Made by a program: the position numbers and the translations under genes
The notes under the pieces: model-generated
Databases searched by the model: none
What the model was told of the DNA's origin: nothing
What the model saw: the letters and a program-made list of their open reading frames with translations, nothing else
NCBI RefSeq assembly: GCF_024168485.1
Contig: NZ_JALJVY010000005.1
Location: 238,051 to 302,050, forward strand
Source: Sphingobium sp. OAS761
GTDB lineage: Bacteria; Pseudomonadota; Alphaproteobacteria; Sphingomonadales; Sphingomonadaceae
Direction of reading: 5' to 3'
DNA: 64,000 bases
Shown here: one piece after another, positions 8,835 through 17,680 of the stretch
Layout: each line of letters begins with the position of its first letter
How positions within the stretch are numbered: position 1 is the first letter of the stretch

Positions 8835-9024
8835 GATGCTTCTGTCCTCTCCTGGCCCGCACGGCTTTTTGCCACGTCGGGACTGCGGGTGATTATGCTG
8901 CCACAGAGCCGACAAGGCAATAGATGCAGTGATTCCGCGGGTCTTGCTGCATGTGCGCTGTATTGCTGGCATATGTCTGTTGCTTAAAGGCAACGCATTA
9001 ATTTCGAGTTTCCGTAACGTCGCC

Positions 9025-9684
9025 CTAAGCCAGCGGAAAGCGCAGGATCCGGTCGGCCAACGGTACCAGCGCGGTCGCACCCGGCCCGACCGTCCGACGA
9101 ATCGCCTCATGACCCGCATCCAGCCCCCCCGCCAGCGTCCCGAGCGCGGGCAGGATCAGCTTGGTCGCCGACCCCACGAAGCACCGGCGCGACACATGCC
9201 GTCCGCGTAGCGCCAGCCGGAATTTGGGATGGAAATGGCCCGATATTTCCGGCCGGGGATCATCCCGGGCCGCTTCGTGCCGCAACCAGATTCCCTCTAT
9301 CTCGGCTTCCGCCACCCTCTGGCCCCCCGGCATGTCCCCGATGCCGGCATCATGATTGCCCGTTACCCACGTCCAGTCCAGACGGCGCGTCAGGACGCCC
9401 AGACGTCTGCGAACGTCGGGGTCGAGCCGGGCCACGCCATTGGCGTCATGAAAGCTGTCGCCGAGCGAATAGACTGCGCGTGCGCCGGTTCGCGCCGCCA
9501 GCGCCTCGATCAGGTCGATGGTCGCCGCGCTGTCATGGGGTGGCAGAAACTGACCGAAACGGGCGTACCAGCTTGCCTTTTCGAAATGCAGATCGGCGAC
9601 CAGCAGGGCCCGCCGGGCCGGCCAGTAGAGCGCTGCATCAGGGCAGGCGAGAAATTCTTGACCCGCGAACGAAAGGGGAACCAT
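9025..9684 (-). CDS. pdeM: PdeM, ligase-associated DNA damage response endonuclease
   Basis: Calcineurin-like metallophosphoesterase of the ligase-associated repair set (with Lhr-type helicase, LigD-like ligase and an exonuclease). 219 residues with all metal-binding motifs: D31-x-H33 (ADLHFEK), G75-D76 (LGDSFHD), G109-N110-H111-D112 and G149-H150-x-H152 (SGHFHPK). In this window the partner helicase is at 42290-44701, not adjacent. The gene is divergent from trhO with 64 bases between starts. Function in repair is inferred from the named family; the nuclease activity itself is not shown by the sequence. Confidence 0.88.
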   Translation of the reverse strand: MVPLSFAGQEFLACPDAALYWPARRALLVADLHFEKASWYARFGQFLPPHDSAATIDLIEALAARTGARAVYSLGDSFHDANGVARLDPDVRRRLGVLTRRLDWTWVTGNHDAGIGDMPGGQRVAEAEIEGIWLRHEAARDDPRPEISGHFHPKFRLALRGRHVSRRCFVGSATKLILPALGTLAGGLDAGHEAIRRTVGPGATALVPLADRILRFPLA

Positions 9685-9748
9685 GGGTCGCCTATGCGCG
9701 TTCGCACGCCCGCTTTCAAGAGCCCGGGCAAATCCCTATAGGCAGGCC

Positions 9749-10546
9749 ATGTCCGCCTTCACCATCGCTGCCCTTTACCGGTTTGCCTCCTTTCCCGACC
9801 CGCAAGCGCTGGCCGGCCGACTACGGGCATTGACCGCTGACCTCGGCCTGTGCGGCACGCTGATCCTGGCGACCGAGGGGATCAACGGCACCGTTGCCGG
9901 ATCGGCCGACGCAATCGCGACGCTGGTCGCGCATATCCGGACATTGCCCGGCTGTGCCGACCTGGACGTCAAATATGCCACGGCTGAACAGGCGCCCTTC
10001 GCGCGTATGAAAATCAAGGTGAAGCGGGAGATCGTGACGCTGGGGGCGGGGGACCTGGACCCGGCGAATGCCGCGGGGACCCATCTCGATCCGGCCGACT
10101 GGAACGCGCTGATCGCCGATCCCGACACCATCGTGATCGACACGCGCAACGGCTATGAGGTCGCGTGCGGCACGTTTGAACGCGCCATCGATCCGAAAAC
10201 CGGTTCCTTTCGCGATTTTCCCGCCTGGTTCGATGCGTTCGCTGCGCAATTGCCGGACCGGGGCCGCACGCGCCGGATCGCCATGTTCTGCACCGGCGGC
10301 ATACGCTGCGAGAAGTCGACCGCGCTGGTCAGGGCGCGGGGCTTTGGCGAGGTCTACCACCTCAAGGGCGGCATATTGCGCTATCTGGAGGAGGTGCCGG
10401 AAGCCGACAGCCTGTGGCGGGGCGATTGCTATGTGTTCGACGAGCGCGTGGCGGTCGGCCATGGCCTGCGACCGGGCGAACATCGCCTGTGCAAAGCCTG
10501 CGGCCTGGCGCATCGCGGCGATGAATGCCACGCTTGTCCGGCCTGA
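9749..10546 (+). CDS. trhO: tRNA uridine(34) hydroxylase TrhO (YceA rhodanese family)
   Basis: Oxygen-dependent hydroxylation of U34 in certain tRNAs. 265 residues from the ATG at 9749 (the upstream in-frame ATG at 9683 would overlap pdeM on the other strand and lacks family similarity). An N-terminal acylphosphatase-like domain (1 to about 95, with LILATEGINGTVAGS) is followed by a rhodanese domain with DTRNGYEVACGTF and the catalytic C181 in MFCTGGIRCEKS; C187 is also typical. A C-terminal four-cysteine cluster (CKAC and CHAC) probably binds zinc. The gene ends seven bases from the convergent metallopeptidase gene. Confidence 0.92.
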   Translation: MSAFTIAALYRFASFPDPQALAGRLRALTADLGLCGTLILATEGINGTVAGSADAIATLVAHIRTLPGCADLDVKYATAEQAPFARMKIKVKREIVTLGAGDLDPANAAGTHLDPADWNALIADPDTIVIDTRNGYEVACGTFERAIDPKTGSFRDFPAWFDAFAAQLPDRGRTRRIAMFCTGGIRCEKSTALVRARGFGEVYHLKGGILRYLEEVPEADSLWRGDCYVFDERVAVGHGLRPGEHRLCKACGLAHRGDECHACPA

Positions 10547-10552
10547 TTCACG

Positions 10553-11263
10553 TCATGCCCGATAACGGTGCAGACCGGTTCCGTGCGCGCGCAGCCACGC
10601 GCGGGCCGGTTTCGGATCGGCGCCATGGATGCGCATATGGGCGGCATGAAAGGCCGCGCTATGGTCCATGTGCAGCAGGTGGGCCAGTTCATGCGCGACG
10701 GTGGCGCGCCGTATCTCAGGCGGACAGAGGATCAGGCGCCAGCTGTAACGGATCGTGCCCGATGCCGTGCAACTGCCCCAGCGGGTGCGGGGATCGCCGA
10801 TGCCGACCGCCGTCACGATCAGGCCATGGTCGCGGGCCAATGCCATCGTCTCGTTTTCCAGAACGGCCTTCGCCCGGTTCCGCAGCCAGCGTTCCACACG
10901 TCTGCCTACCGATTCGATCGCGCCGCCAAGGACCAGCCGATCCCGTTCCAGCCGGATGGTGCGGGTTGCACCCGTGATCCAGCATATCCGCGTCTCGCGT
11001 CCTTCCAGAGGAAACACGGCGCCATGTGCCAGCCGGGTAATGGCGGGCTGTTCCGCCAGTTGCGCGCGGACCCAGCCTTCATGTCCCTGCGCCCAGCCCA
11101 GCGCCTTGCGCAGGTTCGCACGTGCGGGCAGCGAAAGGCGCAATTCGCCGCGCGTGCCATCGAAGCTCAGCCGATAGGTCTTTGCCCGGGGCGACCGGCG
11201 CACAAGCACCGGCATTGCCACGCCATCGATGAGGATCGCCGCGTCACAATTCCCGGTCGACAA
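10553..11263 (-). CDS. YgjP-like M48/SprT-type metallopeptidase
   Basis: Cytosolic zinc peptidase-like protein of the YgjP (DUF45) family, 236 residues. The zinc site is H191-E192-x-x-H195 in VAHELAHLLHMDHSAAFH, with a third ligand probably at H201. Upstream is the typical TRWGSCTASGTIRYSWRLIL block. No signal peptide. It overlaps the upstream YcgN-like gene by 20 bases (11244-11263), and that gene overlaps the Sco1-like gene, so the three form one minus-strand transcript. The biological substrate of this family is poorly known. Confidence 0.88.
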   Translation of the reverse strand: MSTGNCDAAILIDGVAMPVLVRRSPRAKTYRLSFDGTRGELRLSLPARANLRKALGWAQGHEGWVRAQLAEQPAITRLAHGAVFPLEGRETRICWITGATRTIRLERDRLVLGGAIESVGRRVERWLRNRAKAVLENETMALARDHGLIVTAVGIGDPRTRWGSCTASGTIRYSWRLILCPPEIRRATVAHELAHLLHMDHSAAFHAAHMRIHGADPKPARAWLRAHGTGLHRYRA

Positions 11264-11681
11264 GATGATTCTCCCAGTCGCCGGCGTCCGCTTCGGCGAT
11301 GGTCCAGCCGCGAACCGATTCGCCGGCGCGATGCACTGCCTCCCGGTCGCCGCAGACCAGATAGTGCCAGTCGGGCAGCGGCAGTCCCTCTTCGCGCAGG
11401 CGATAGGCGCAGGTACGGGGAAGCCAGCCGATCTGCCGGACCTTCGCTGGCGTCAGCCGCACGCAATCGGGCACGAATTGCCGGCGATTTTTATAGTTGC
11501 TGCATTGCCCGCTCTGTCGATCGAGCAGGCGGCAAGCGATGTTGGTGGGGTAGATGCGCCCGGTGTCGGAATCCTCCGCCTTGTGCAGGCAGCATTTGCC
11601 GCAGCCATCGCACAGGGCTTCCCATTCGGCCCGGTCGAGCTGGTCGAGCGGCTTTTCCCAGAAGGGCGTCACTTCACCCAT
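11244..11681 (-). CDS. YcgN/YkgJ-type cysteine cluster protein
   Basis: 145-residue cytosolic protein of the YcgN (UPF0260) family. Cysteines that probably bind a metal or iron-sulphur centre are seen in LCDGCGKCCLHK, then CRLLD, CSNYK, DCVRL, RTCAYR and VCGD. The block YPTNIACRLLDRQSGQC and the WHYLVCGD motif are family-typical. It overlaps the Sco1-like gene upstream by 13 bases and the YgjP-like gene downstream by 20, so translation is probably coupled. Its role is not established; the context with a copper chaperone may be only positional. Confidence 0.87.
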   Translation of the reverse strand: MGEVTPFWEKPLDQLDRAEWEALCDGCGKCCLHKAEDSDTGRIYPTNIACRLLDRQSGQCSNYKNRRQFVPDCVRLTPAKVRQIGWLPRTCAYRLREEGLPLPDWHYLVCGDREAVHRAGESVRGWTIAEADAGDWENHLVDREL

Positions 11682-12322
11682 TGGTCCAGAAAGGCCGCGA
11701 CCTTGTCGGGCGCGCCTTCGTCCTCGTCCGCGGTAGCGGGATTGTCGACCGGCACCAGCGCGATCGGCTTGCCGGCCGGATCGAACAGATAGGGCGTGCG
11801 GCTATGGCTCACCAGATAGTCGCTGGCGCCGCCGGCATCCTCCCGACCATAGACGACGGCAAAATCCTTCGCGACCGCGGCGATCTGTTCGGGGCTGCCG
11901 GTCAGGCCGATCAGCCGCGGGTGGAACGCGGCGACATAGGTTTTGAGCACTGCGGGCGTATCGCGGACGGGATCTACGCTGATCAGCATCGGCTGGACCT
12001 TCGCCGCCCGCTCCGGCGCGCGCTTTTCGAATCGGGCAAAGCCCTGCATGATCTTCTGCAGGTCCACCGGGCAGACGTCCGGGCAATAGGTATAGCCGAA
12101 ATAGACCAGTCGATAACGGCCCTTGAAATCGTCCCAGGCGGCAGGCTTGCCATCTTGGTCGGTCAGGGTGAAGGCGCCGCCGATGCGGGCGCCGGCCAGA
12201 TCGCCCTGCAGGCTGGCACTTGATGCGTTGTCGCCGCTGCCCATATCGCAGGCGGCAAGCAGGGCAAGCAGGGCAAGCAGGGCAAGTGCGGGCAGAACGG
12301 CAAGGATGAAGGCTTTGTTCAT
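11669..12322 (-). CDS. Sco1/SenC/PrrC-type copper lipoprotein
   Basis: Periplasmic thioredoxin-fold protein that delivers copper to the CuA site of cytochrome oxidase or works as a thiol reductant. 217 residues from the ATG at 12322; another in-frame ATG at 12337 would add five residues. A lipoprotein signal ends in LLAAC with C25 as the lipidated cysteine. The Cu ligands are C80-x-x-x-C84 (YTYCPDVCP) and H173 (SHSRTPYLF). The signal core is encoded by a 9-base tandem repeat (12254-12289). It heads the minus-strand operon with the YcgN-like and YgjP-like genes. No cytochrome oxidase genes are in the window. Confidence 0.92.
   Translation of the reverse strand: MNKAFILAVLPALALLALLALLAACDMGSGDNASSASLQGDLAGARIGGAFTLTDQDGKPAAWDDFKGRYRLVYFGYTYCPDVCPVDLQKIMQGFARFEKRAPERAAKVQPMLISVDPVRDTPAVLKTYVAAFHPRLIGLTGSPEQIAAVAKDFAVVYGREDAGGASDYLVSHSRTPYLFDPAGKPIALVPVDNPATADEDEGAPDKVAAFLDQWVK
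12254..12289. repeat. Tandem 9-base repeat in the Sco1-like signal peptide
   Basis: Three perfect copies of GGCAAGCAG (12254-12262, 12263-12271, 12272-12280) and a fourth imperfect copy GGCAAGTGC (12281-12289). On the coding strand they encode a repeated Leu-Ala-Leu-type hydrophobic core of the lipoprotein signal. A nine-base unit changes length without breaking the frame. Confidence 0.85.
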
Positions 12323-12378
12323 GACATGGCCAGCCATGCCCTGCTAGAGAATGATTTGCAAATCCAACGGGGCGCGCG

Positions 12379-12993
12379 ATGACCAGGTTCAGATTTTCTG
12401 CAATAGGGGGGCCGGTGGCACTGGCACTGCTGACCCCCGTGGCCGCCCAGGCCCAGTTTTCCGACAATTATAATTTCCTGAAGGCGGTGAAGGACCGGGA
12501 CGGGCAGAAGGTTACCGACCTGATCCAGAAACCGGGATCGACCGTGATCAACAGCCGGGACGTCACAACCGGCGAAAATGCGCTGCATCTCGTCGTTGCC
12601 CGGCGGGACGACACCTGGTTGACGTTCCTGCTGTCCAAGGGCGGCAATCCCAATCTGACCGACAATGCCGGCAACACGCCGCTGATGGATGCGGTGCAGG
12701 GACGGTTCGAGGAAGGCGTGCGGACGTTGCTGGCCTATCGGGCGCAGGTGGACAAGCCCAATGACAGCGGTGAGACGCCGCTGATCCGGGCGGTGCAGTT
12801 GCGCGACGTGGGACTTGTCCGGCTGCTCGTGGCGCAGGGCGCCGATTCCGACAAGCGCGATGCCATCGCTGGCATGTCCGCCCGCGACTATGCGGCGCGC
12901 GATAGTCGCACGCCCGGTCTTTCCGAGGCGCTGGACGCGGCCAAGAGCAATGCCGGCAAGCCGTCGGGGCCGGTTCAAGGTCCGGTTTTCTGA
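12379..12993 (+). CDS. Exported ankyrin-repeat protein
   Basis: 204 residues with an N-terminal signal peptide (residues 1 to about 25, ending VAAQAQ) and three to four ankyrin repeats: around ENALHLVVARRDDTWLTFLL, NTPLMDAVQGRFEEGVRTLL, ETPLIRAVQLRDVGLVRLL and a last partial unit GMSARDYAARD. This suggests a periplasmic protein-binding scaffold. It is divergent from the Sco1-like gene with 56 bases between the starts, so they may share a control region. The C-terminal tail is short and lacks further motifs. Function unknown; similar proteins are common single genes in sphingomonads. Confidence 0.85.
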   Translation: MTRFRFSAIGGPVALALLTPVAAQAQFSDNYNFLKAVKDRDGQKVTDLIQKPGSTVINSRDVTTGENALHLVVARRDDTWLTFLLSKGGNPNLTDNAGNTPLMDAVQGRFEEGVRTLLAYRAQVDKPNDSGETPLIRAVQLRDVGLVRLLVAQGADSDKRDAIAGMSARDYAARDSRTPGLSEALDAAKSNAGKPSGPVQGPVF

Positions 12994-13106
12994 AATGATC
13001 CGGTGGTGGAGAGCGGAGTTTGCCTGCCGCTCCCTCACTTTGCGGGTAAGCGGTGAGCCAAAGCCTGGCCCATTGTCATCCAGCGATCATGAGCGGCTGG
13101 GAAACG

Positions 13107-13829
13107 TCAGAATTTGAATATCGTGCCCAGATAGACAGCCTGGCTGTCCTGCCGGTCGTCGGTCATCGGGGTCAGGCGGCCCGCGACATTGTTATTGTAG
13201 CGCACGCCGGCCGTGACGTTGAGATTCTTGGTGAGCGAATAGGAACTCGCCAGATCGAGCGAATAATCCTTCTCGGCCGACGGGTTGCGCACGGTTGCGG
13301 TTGGTTCGCGACGCGTCTCCAGCAGAACCTTGGTGCTGAACCGGTCCTTCCTTTCGTCGTCCAGCGAGAAATTCTTCGCATCGATGGAGGCCACCGGCAC
13401 CGGATCCAGCGTCTTGCGACCGGCCGATTCGGGCAGGGCGAACTTGCGCCAGTTCTGCGCGCCGTTCAGGCTGAATGCCACCGGCTTGATGTCGACCGGG
13501 TCGATCGTATGCGTCACCGTGTCACGATCGCTGCTGGCGCGGACCATGATCGTGATGGATCGCTGACCGCTCATCGAACCGCTGGTCGGCGTGAAACGGA
13601 AACCCTGGTTGCTCGCCTTGGCCGCAATCTTCGCATAAGCTGCGGCAAGGCGCGAGTCCTGGGTGGAGGGCGTGAAGGACGAGATGCTGCCAAGCGCGCC
13701 GAGCGATACCGGCATGTCCGGCCCCATCCTCACGAAATCGGTGGCGGCGCCAAGCGCGGGCGACAGCAGAAAGCCGGCCGCGGCAACCGCCGAACCCGCC
13801 AATGCCAGATGTGCCCTCTTAACGCGCAT
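13107..13829 (-). CDS. Hypothetical exported protein, predicted outer-membrane beta-barrel
   Basis: 240 residues, no recognised named family. A signal peptide spans residues 1 to about 28 (hydrophobic AGSAVAAAGFLL, ending LGAA). The C-terminal half alternates polar and apolar residues as in barrel strands: KDRFSTKVLLETRRE, KDYSLDLASSYSLT, NLNVTAGVRYNN and the last QAVYLGTIFKF, which ends in the aromatic residue typical of outer-membrane proteins. The N-terminal part (GSISSFTPSTQDSRLAAAYAKIAAK) looks like a separate periplasmic segment. It converges with the ankyrin gene and is followed upstream by a 242-base gap. Role unknown. Confidence 0.7.
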   Translation of the reverse strand: MRVKRAHLALAGSAVAAAGFLLSPALGAATDFVRMGPDMPVSLGALGSISSFTPSTQDSRLAAAYAKIAAKASNQGFRFTPTSGSMSGQRSITIMVRASSDRDTVTHTIDPVDIKPVAFSLNGAQNWRKFALPESAGRKTLDPVPVASIDAKNFSLDDERKDRFSTKVLLETRREPTATVRNPSAEKDYSLDLASSYSLTKNLNVTAGVRYNNNVAGRLTPMTDDRQDSQAVYLGTIFKF

Positions 13830-14071
13830 GACCCGAATCTCATCCCCGACGTTCTATATTTCAAGACGCATTACACCTGCAAAGCCGCTACTGGCTAGGG
13901 GGCGACGCCCTTTTTATCCAAGCTGTTGCACCGAACACACAGGCAATACGCGTCTGGAATGGCGTTTGAAGCGAACCGATCGACGGCGCCGGCGCGGTGC
14001 CCCTTGCCCATTGGCGCATCGGCACTATAGAAGCGGGCTGATTTTCGTCTTTACAGCTAGGACATGCCCTG

Positions 14072-14521
14072 ATGGTCCGCCGCCTTCCCGCATCCGTTTC
14101 CGCCGGCTTCCTGCTGGTCGCGTTTCTGCCGCTCGCCGCGTGCGGCGGCGGGTCCAAGGAGCGGCCCAAGGCCGATATGGCGGCGTCCCGCGTGACCACG
14201 ATCGGCGTCAACGCCTATCTGTGGCGCGCGACGCTGGACACCTTGTCCTTCATGCCCATGGCGCAGACCGATTCGAACGGCGGCGTCGTGGTGACCGACT
14301 GGTACACCAACCCCAATACGCCGACCGAGCGGATGAAGCTGACCGTGTCGATCCTGGACCAGGATCTGCGCGCCGACGCCCTGCGGGTAGCGGCCAGCCG
14401 GCAGGTCAGCCAGAATGGCGTCTGGGTCGATGCGCCGGTCAAGGCCGCGACGGTGCAGAAGCTGGAGGAGATCATCCTCACCAAGGCACGCGACCTGCGC
14501 CGCATGGCGATTGCCGGCTGA
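14072..14521 (+). CDS. DUF3576 lipoprotein
   Basis: 149 residues of the alphaproteobacterial DUF3576 family. The signal ends in the lipobox LAAC with C24 as the lipidation site, and the following GGGSKERPKAD is a flexible linker. Family blocks include VNAYLWRATLDTLSFMP, GGVVVTDWYTNP and LRVAASRQV. It is probably anchored to the outer membrane, facing the periplasm. The 242-base region upstream contains no gene. It sits immediately upstream of leuS; lptE (lipopolysaccharide export) lies further downstream, so an envelope role is plausible but unproven. Confidence 0.87.
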   Translation: MVRRLPASVSAGFLLVAFLPLAACGGGSKERPKADMAASRVTTIGVNAYLWRATLDTLSFMPMAQTDSNGGVVVTDWYTNPNTPTERMKLTVSILDQDLRADALRVAASRQVSQNGVWVDAPVKAATVQKLEEIILTKARDLRRMAIAG

Positions 14522-14569
14522 GCCTTCCCCCCCCTATCGGGCGTGCCACGCCCTGTTTTCAAACATATG

Positions 14570-14606
14570 GGGCTGGGCTTGAGAGAAGCCCAGCCCGATT
14601 GCATTT
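14570..14606 (+). terminator. Hairpin between the DUF3576 gene and leuS
   Basis: Perfect 11-bp inverted repeat (14570-14580 with 14586-14596) with a five-base loop GAGAG, followed by GATTGCATTTG, a weak T-rich run. It lies between the DUF3576 stop and the leuS start, so it could end the first transcript or act as a leader structure for leuS. The poor T-tract makes a strong terminator uncertain. Confidence 0.5.
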
Positions 14607-14619
14607 GTAAGGACTGACG

Positions 14620-17133
14620 ATGCAAAGGCGCTTCAACCCGCTGGAGGCCGATAGCCGCTGGCAGGCGATCTGGGACGAGCGGCAAAGCTTCAGGGCGGAC
14701 GACGCCTCGACCAGGCCGCGCTCCTACGTGCTGGAGATGTTCCCCTATCCCTCGGGGCGCATTCATATCGGCCATGTCCGCAATTATTCGATGGGCGACG
14801 TGCTGGCGCGGTTTCGCCGGATGACGGGGCATGAAGTGCTCCATCCGATGGGCTGGGACGCCTTCGGCATGCCGGCCGAGAACGCCGCGATGGAGAAGAA
14901 AGTCCATCCGGGGTCCTGGACTCGCGACAATATCGCCAACATGCGCGCGCAGTTGAAGAAACTGGGCTTCGCGATCGACTGGAGCCGCGAGCTCGCAACC
15001 TGCGAGCCGGACTATTATGGCCAGGAACAGGCACTTTTCCTGGACATGCTGGAAGCGGGCCTGGTCTATCGCAAGGAAAGCGCGGTCAACTGGGACCCGG
15101 TCGACATGACCGTGCTGGCCAACGAACAGGTGATAGACGGGCGCGGCTGGCGTTCGGGTGCGCTGGTCGAGAAGCGCAAGCTAAGCCAGTGGTTCCTCAA
15201 GATCACCCAGTTCGCCGACGACTTGCTGGAGGGGTTGAAGCACCTCGACCAATGGCCCGACAAGGTGCGAACGATGCAGGAAAACTGGATCGGCAAGTCG
15301 GTCGGCCTGCAATTCGCCTTTAAGCCCGTGGCCCCCTTCGATAGTGCGATAGAGGTCTATTCGACCCGGCCAGACACCATCTTCGGCGCCAGTTTCGTGG
15401 CGATCGCGGCCGACCATCCGGTGGCGCAGGCGGTGGCGGCGAACAACCCCGACGCGGCTGCCTTCATCGAGAAGTGCAGGGAAGGCGGCACGACCGCGGC
15501 CGAGCTGGAAACGGCCGAGAAGATGGGCTTCGACACCGGACTGACGGTCGCGCATCCGTTCGACCCCGATTGGCACCTCCCGGTGTTCATCGCCAATTTC
15601 GTGTTGATGGACTATGGCACCGGCGCGGTGATGGGCGTGCCGGCGCATGACCAGCGCGACCTGGATTTCGCGCGCAAATATATGCTGCCGGTCGAGCGCG
15701 TCGTCGCTGCCCAGGGCGACGAGCAGGCGCCGATCCACAATGAAGCCTATACCGGCCCGGGCCGCGTGGTGAACAGCCGCTTCCTGGACGGCATGGCGGT
15801 CGAGGAGGCGAAGGCCGCCGTCATCGCACGTGCCGAGGCCGAAGGCTGGGGCGCGGGGAAGACCGTGTTCCGCCTGCGCGACTGGGGCGTGTCGCGCCAG
15901 CGTTACTGGGGCACGCCGATCCCGGTCATCCATTGCGAGGATTGCGGGGCCGTGGGCGTGCCCAAGGACCAGCTGCCGGTGGTGCTGCCGGAGGATGTCA
16001 GTTTCGACATTCCGGGCAATCCGCTGGATCGCCATCCGACCTGGAAACATGTCGACTGCCCGTCCTGTGGGCGTCGGGCGGTGCGCGAGACCGATACTCT
16101 CGACACCTTTGCCGATTCGAGCTGGTATTTCATCCGTTTCGCCAGCCAGCCCAAGGACAGGCCGTTCGATCGTGCCACGGTCGAACAATGGTTGCCGGTC
16201 GGTCAATATATCGGCGGCGTGGAACATGCGATCCTGCATCTGCTCTATGCCCGTTTCTGGACCCGCGCGCTCCAGCATATGGGGCAGCTGGGCTTTGCCG
16301 AGCCGTTCACCGGCCTGTTCACGCAGGGCATGGTGACGCATGAAACTTATAAATCGCCCGAAGGCACCTGGCTTGCGCCGCAGGATGTGGTTCGCCAGAG
16401 CGACGGGCTGGTCATGGCCGAAGGCGGCGCGCCGGTGACGGTGGGGCGCGTCGAGAAAATGTCCAAGTCCAAGAAGAATGTCGTCGATCCCGACGACATC
16501 ATCGCCCAATATGGGGCGGACGCGGTGCGCTGGTTCATGTTGTCGGACAGCCCGCCCGAGCGCGATCTGCCGTGGACGGAAGCCGGCATCGAAGGCAGCT
16601 GGCGCTTCGTCAACCGGGTCTGGCGCCTGTTTGGCGAACATGATGCCGGGGCGGAGGGCGATGACAAGGCCCTGGACCGCAAGCTGCACCAGACCATCGA
16701 CGGCGTGGCGAAGGATGTCGAGGCGCTGGGCTTCAACAAGGCGGTCGCCAAGATTTACGAGCTGGTCAACGCGATCGAGAAGGCGAAACCGTCGGCCAGC
16801 CGCACCGCCGCGATCCGGGCGCTCGCCCTGCTGGTGGCGCCGATGACGCCGCATCTGGCCGAAGAAGGCTGGGCGGAGATGGGCGGGCAGGGGCTGATCG
16901 CCGACGCGGCCTGGCCGGAGGTCGACCCGGCGCTGCTGGTGGATGACGAGGTGACCATCGCCTGCCAGGTGATGGGCAAGTTGCGCGACACCATCACCGT
17001 GCCGAAGGGCACGGCGAAGGACGAACTGGAGAGGCTGGCACTTGCCGCGCCCAATGTCGCGCGCATCCTGGATGGCGCCACGCCCAAGAAGGTCATCGTG
17101 GTGCCGGATCGTCTGGTCAATCTGGTCGTCTGA
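14620..17133 (+). CDS. leuS: Leucyl-tRNA synthetase
   Basis: Class I aminoacyl-tRNA synthetase charging tRNA-Leu. 837 residues, within the bacterial norm of about 820-880. The HIGH motif is H49-IGH ([10 protein letters not shown]) and the KMSKS loop is at residues 613-617 ([10 protein letters not shown]). The editing domain is present (residues about 225-420, with [12 protein letters not shown] and [15 protein letters not shown]), as are the zinc-type cysteines around HCEDCG and CPSCG. Downstream genes lptE and holA follow closely, an order conserved in many proteobacteria (leuS-lptE-holA). A hairpin of uncertain role lies upstream. Confidence 0.97.
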   Translation: MQRRFNPLEADSRWQAIWDERQSFRADDASTRPRSYVLEMFPYPSGRIHIGHVRNYSMGDVLARFRRMTGHEVLHPMGWDAFGMPAENAAMEKKVHPGSWTRDNIANMRAQLKKLGFAIDWSRELATCEPDYYGQEQALFLDMLEAGLVYRKESAVNWDPVDMTVLANEQVIDGRGWRSGALVEKRKLSQWFLKITQFADDLLEGLKHLDQWPDKVRTMQENWIGKSVGLQFAFKPVAPFDSAIEVYSTRPDTIFGASFVAIAADHPVAQAVAANNPDAAAFIEKCREGGTTAAELETAEKMGFDTGLTVAHPFDPDWHLPVFIANFVLMDYGTGAVMGVPAHDQRDLDFARKYMLPVERVVAAQGDEQAPIHNEAYTGPGRVVNSRFLDGMAVEEAKAAVIARAEAEGWGAGKTVFRLRDWGVSRQRYWGTPIPVIHCEDCGAVGVPKDQLPVVLPEDVSFDIPGNPLDRHPTWKHVDCPSCGRRAVRETDTLDTFADSSWYFIRFASQPKDRPFDRATVEQWLPVGQYIGGVEHAILHLLYARFWTRALQHMGQLGFAEPFTGLFTQGMVTHETYKSPEGTWLAPQDVVRQSDGLVMAEGGAPVTVGRVEKMSKSKKNVVDPDDIIAQYGADAVRWFMLSDSPPERDLPWTEAGIEGSWRFVNRVWRLFGEHDAGAEGDDKALDRKLHQTIDGVAKDVEALGFNKAVAKIYELVNAIEKAKPSASRTAAIRALALLVAPMTPHLAEEGWAEMGGQGLIADAAWPEVDPALLVDDEVTIACQVMGKLRDTITVPKGTAKDELERLALAAPNVARILDGATPKKVIVVPDRLVNLVV

Positions 17134-17182
17134 CCGGCCCTTGCCCTTCGACAAGCCCGAAGCGAACGGTTAGAGAGGCGTC

Positions 17183-17680
17183 ATGAAGCACATCCTTCCC
17201 GTCCTGGCTCTCGCGACCCTTACCGCCTGCGGGCTACGGCCGGTCTATGGCGGCGGCGGGAACGGACCCGTGGCGCAGGCGCTGGGCAATGTGGAGGTCG
17301 CCCCGATCGAGGGGAAGGGGGGCTGGCTGATGCGCAACGCCCTCAACGACCGCCTGTCCGCCATGCGCAGCGGCGCGGGGCAGCGTTATCGGCTGGTGGT
17401 GAAGCTGGATGACCAGATCACCGGGTTCGGGCTTCGCGCCGACGCCGCCATCACGCGCGAACGGCGGACATTGCGTGCGCGCTATCAGTTGATCGACATA
17501 ACTACCGGCGCCCAGATCCTGGACGATACCGCCGGGTCGGATGCAGGCATCGACGTCACATCGAGCGAATATGCGACCATCGCGGGGGAGGATACCGCCC
17601 TGGAACGGCTGTCGCAGACCGTGGCGGATCAGATCGTGACGCGCCTGGCATTGTTTGCGCGCAAGGCGGGCAACCCTTGA
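17183..17680 (+). CDS. lptE: LPS-assembly lipoprotein LptE
   Basis: Outer-membrane lipoprotein that plugs the LptD barrel and helps insert lipopolysaccharide. 165 residues; the lipobox ends LTAC with C16, followed by the characteristic GLRPVYGG. The rest shows the family pattern of a short alpha-beta fold (NVEVAPI, RNALNDRLSA, YRLVVKL, RYQLIDITTG). It lies 49 bases after leuS and its stop overlaps the TTG start of holA, giving the conserved leuS-lptE-holA order, which strongly supports the assignment despite low sequence conservation in the family. Confidence 0.9.
   Translation: MKHILPVLALATLTACGLRPVYGGGGNGPVAQALGNVEVAPIEGKGGWLMRNALNDRLSAMRSGAGQRYRLVVKLDDQITGFGLRADAAITRERRTLRARYQLIDITTGAQILDDTAGSDAGIDVTSSEYATIAGEDTALERLSQTVADQIVTRLALFARKAGNP

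Noticed and set aside
7209..8987. 592-codon open frame on the + strand across the TonB receptor gene
   Set aside because: It is fully antisense to a receptor with clear signal, plug and barrel features. Its translation has no domain pattern; long antisense frames are expected at this GC content.
10568..12223. 551-codon plus-strand frame across the YgjP, YcgN and Sco1 genes
   Set aside because: It covers three overlapping real genes on the other strand and shows no domain of its own.
15181..17154. 657-codon minus-strand frame across leuS
   Set aside because: Antisense to leuS with complete HIGH and KMSKS motifs; composition typical of a shadow frame.
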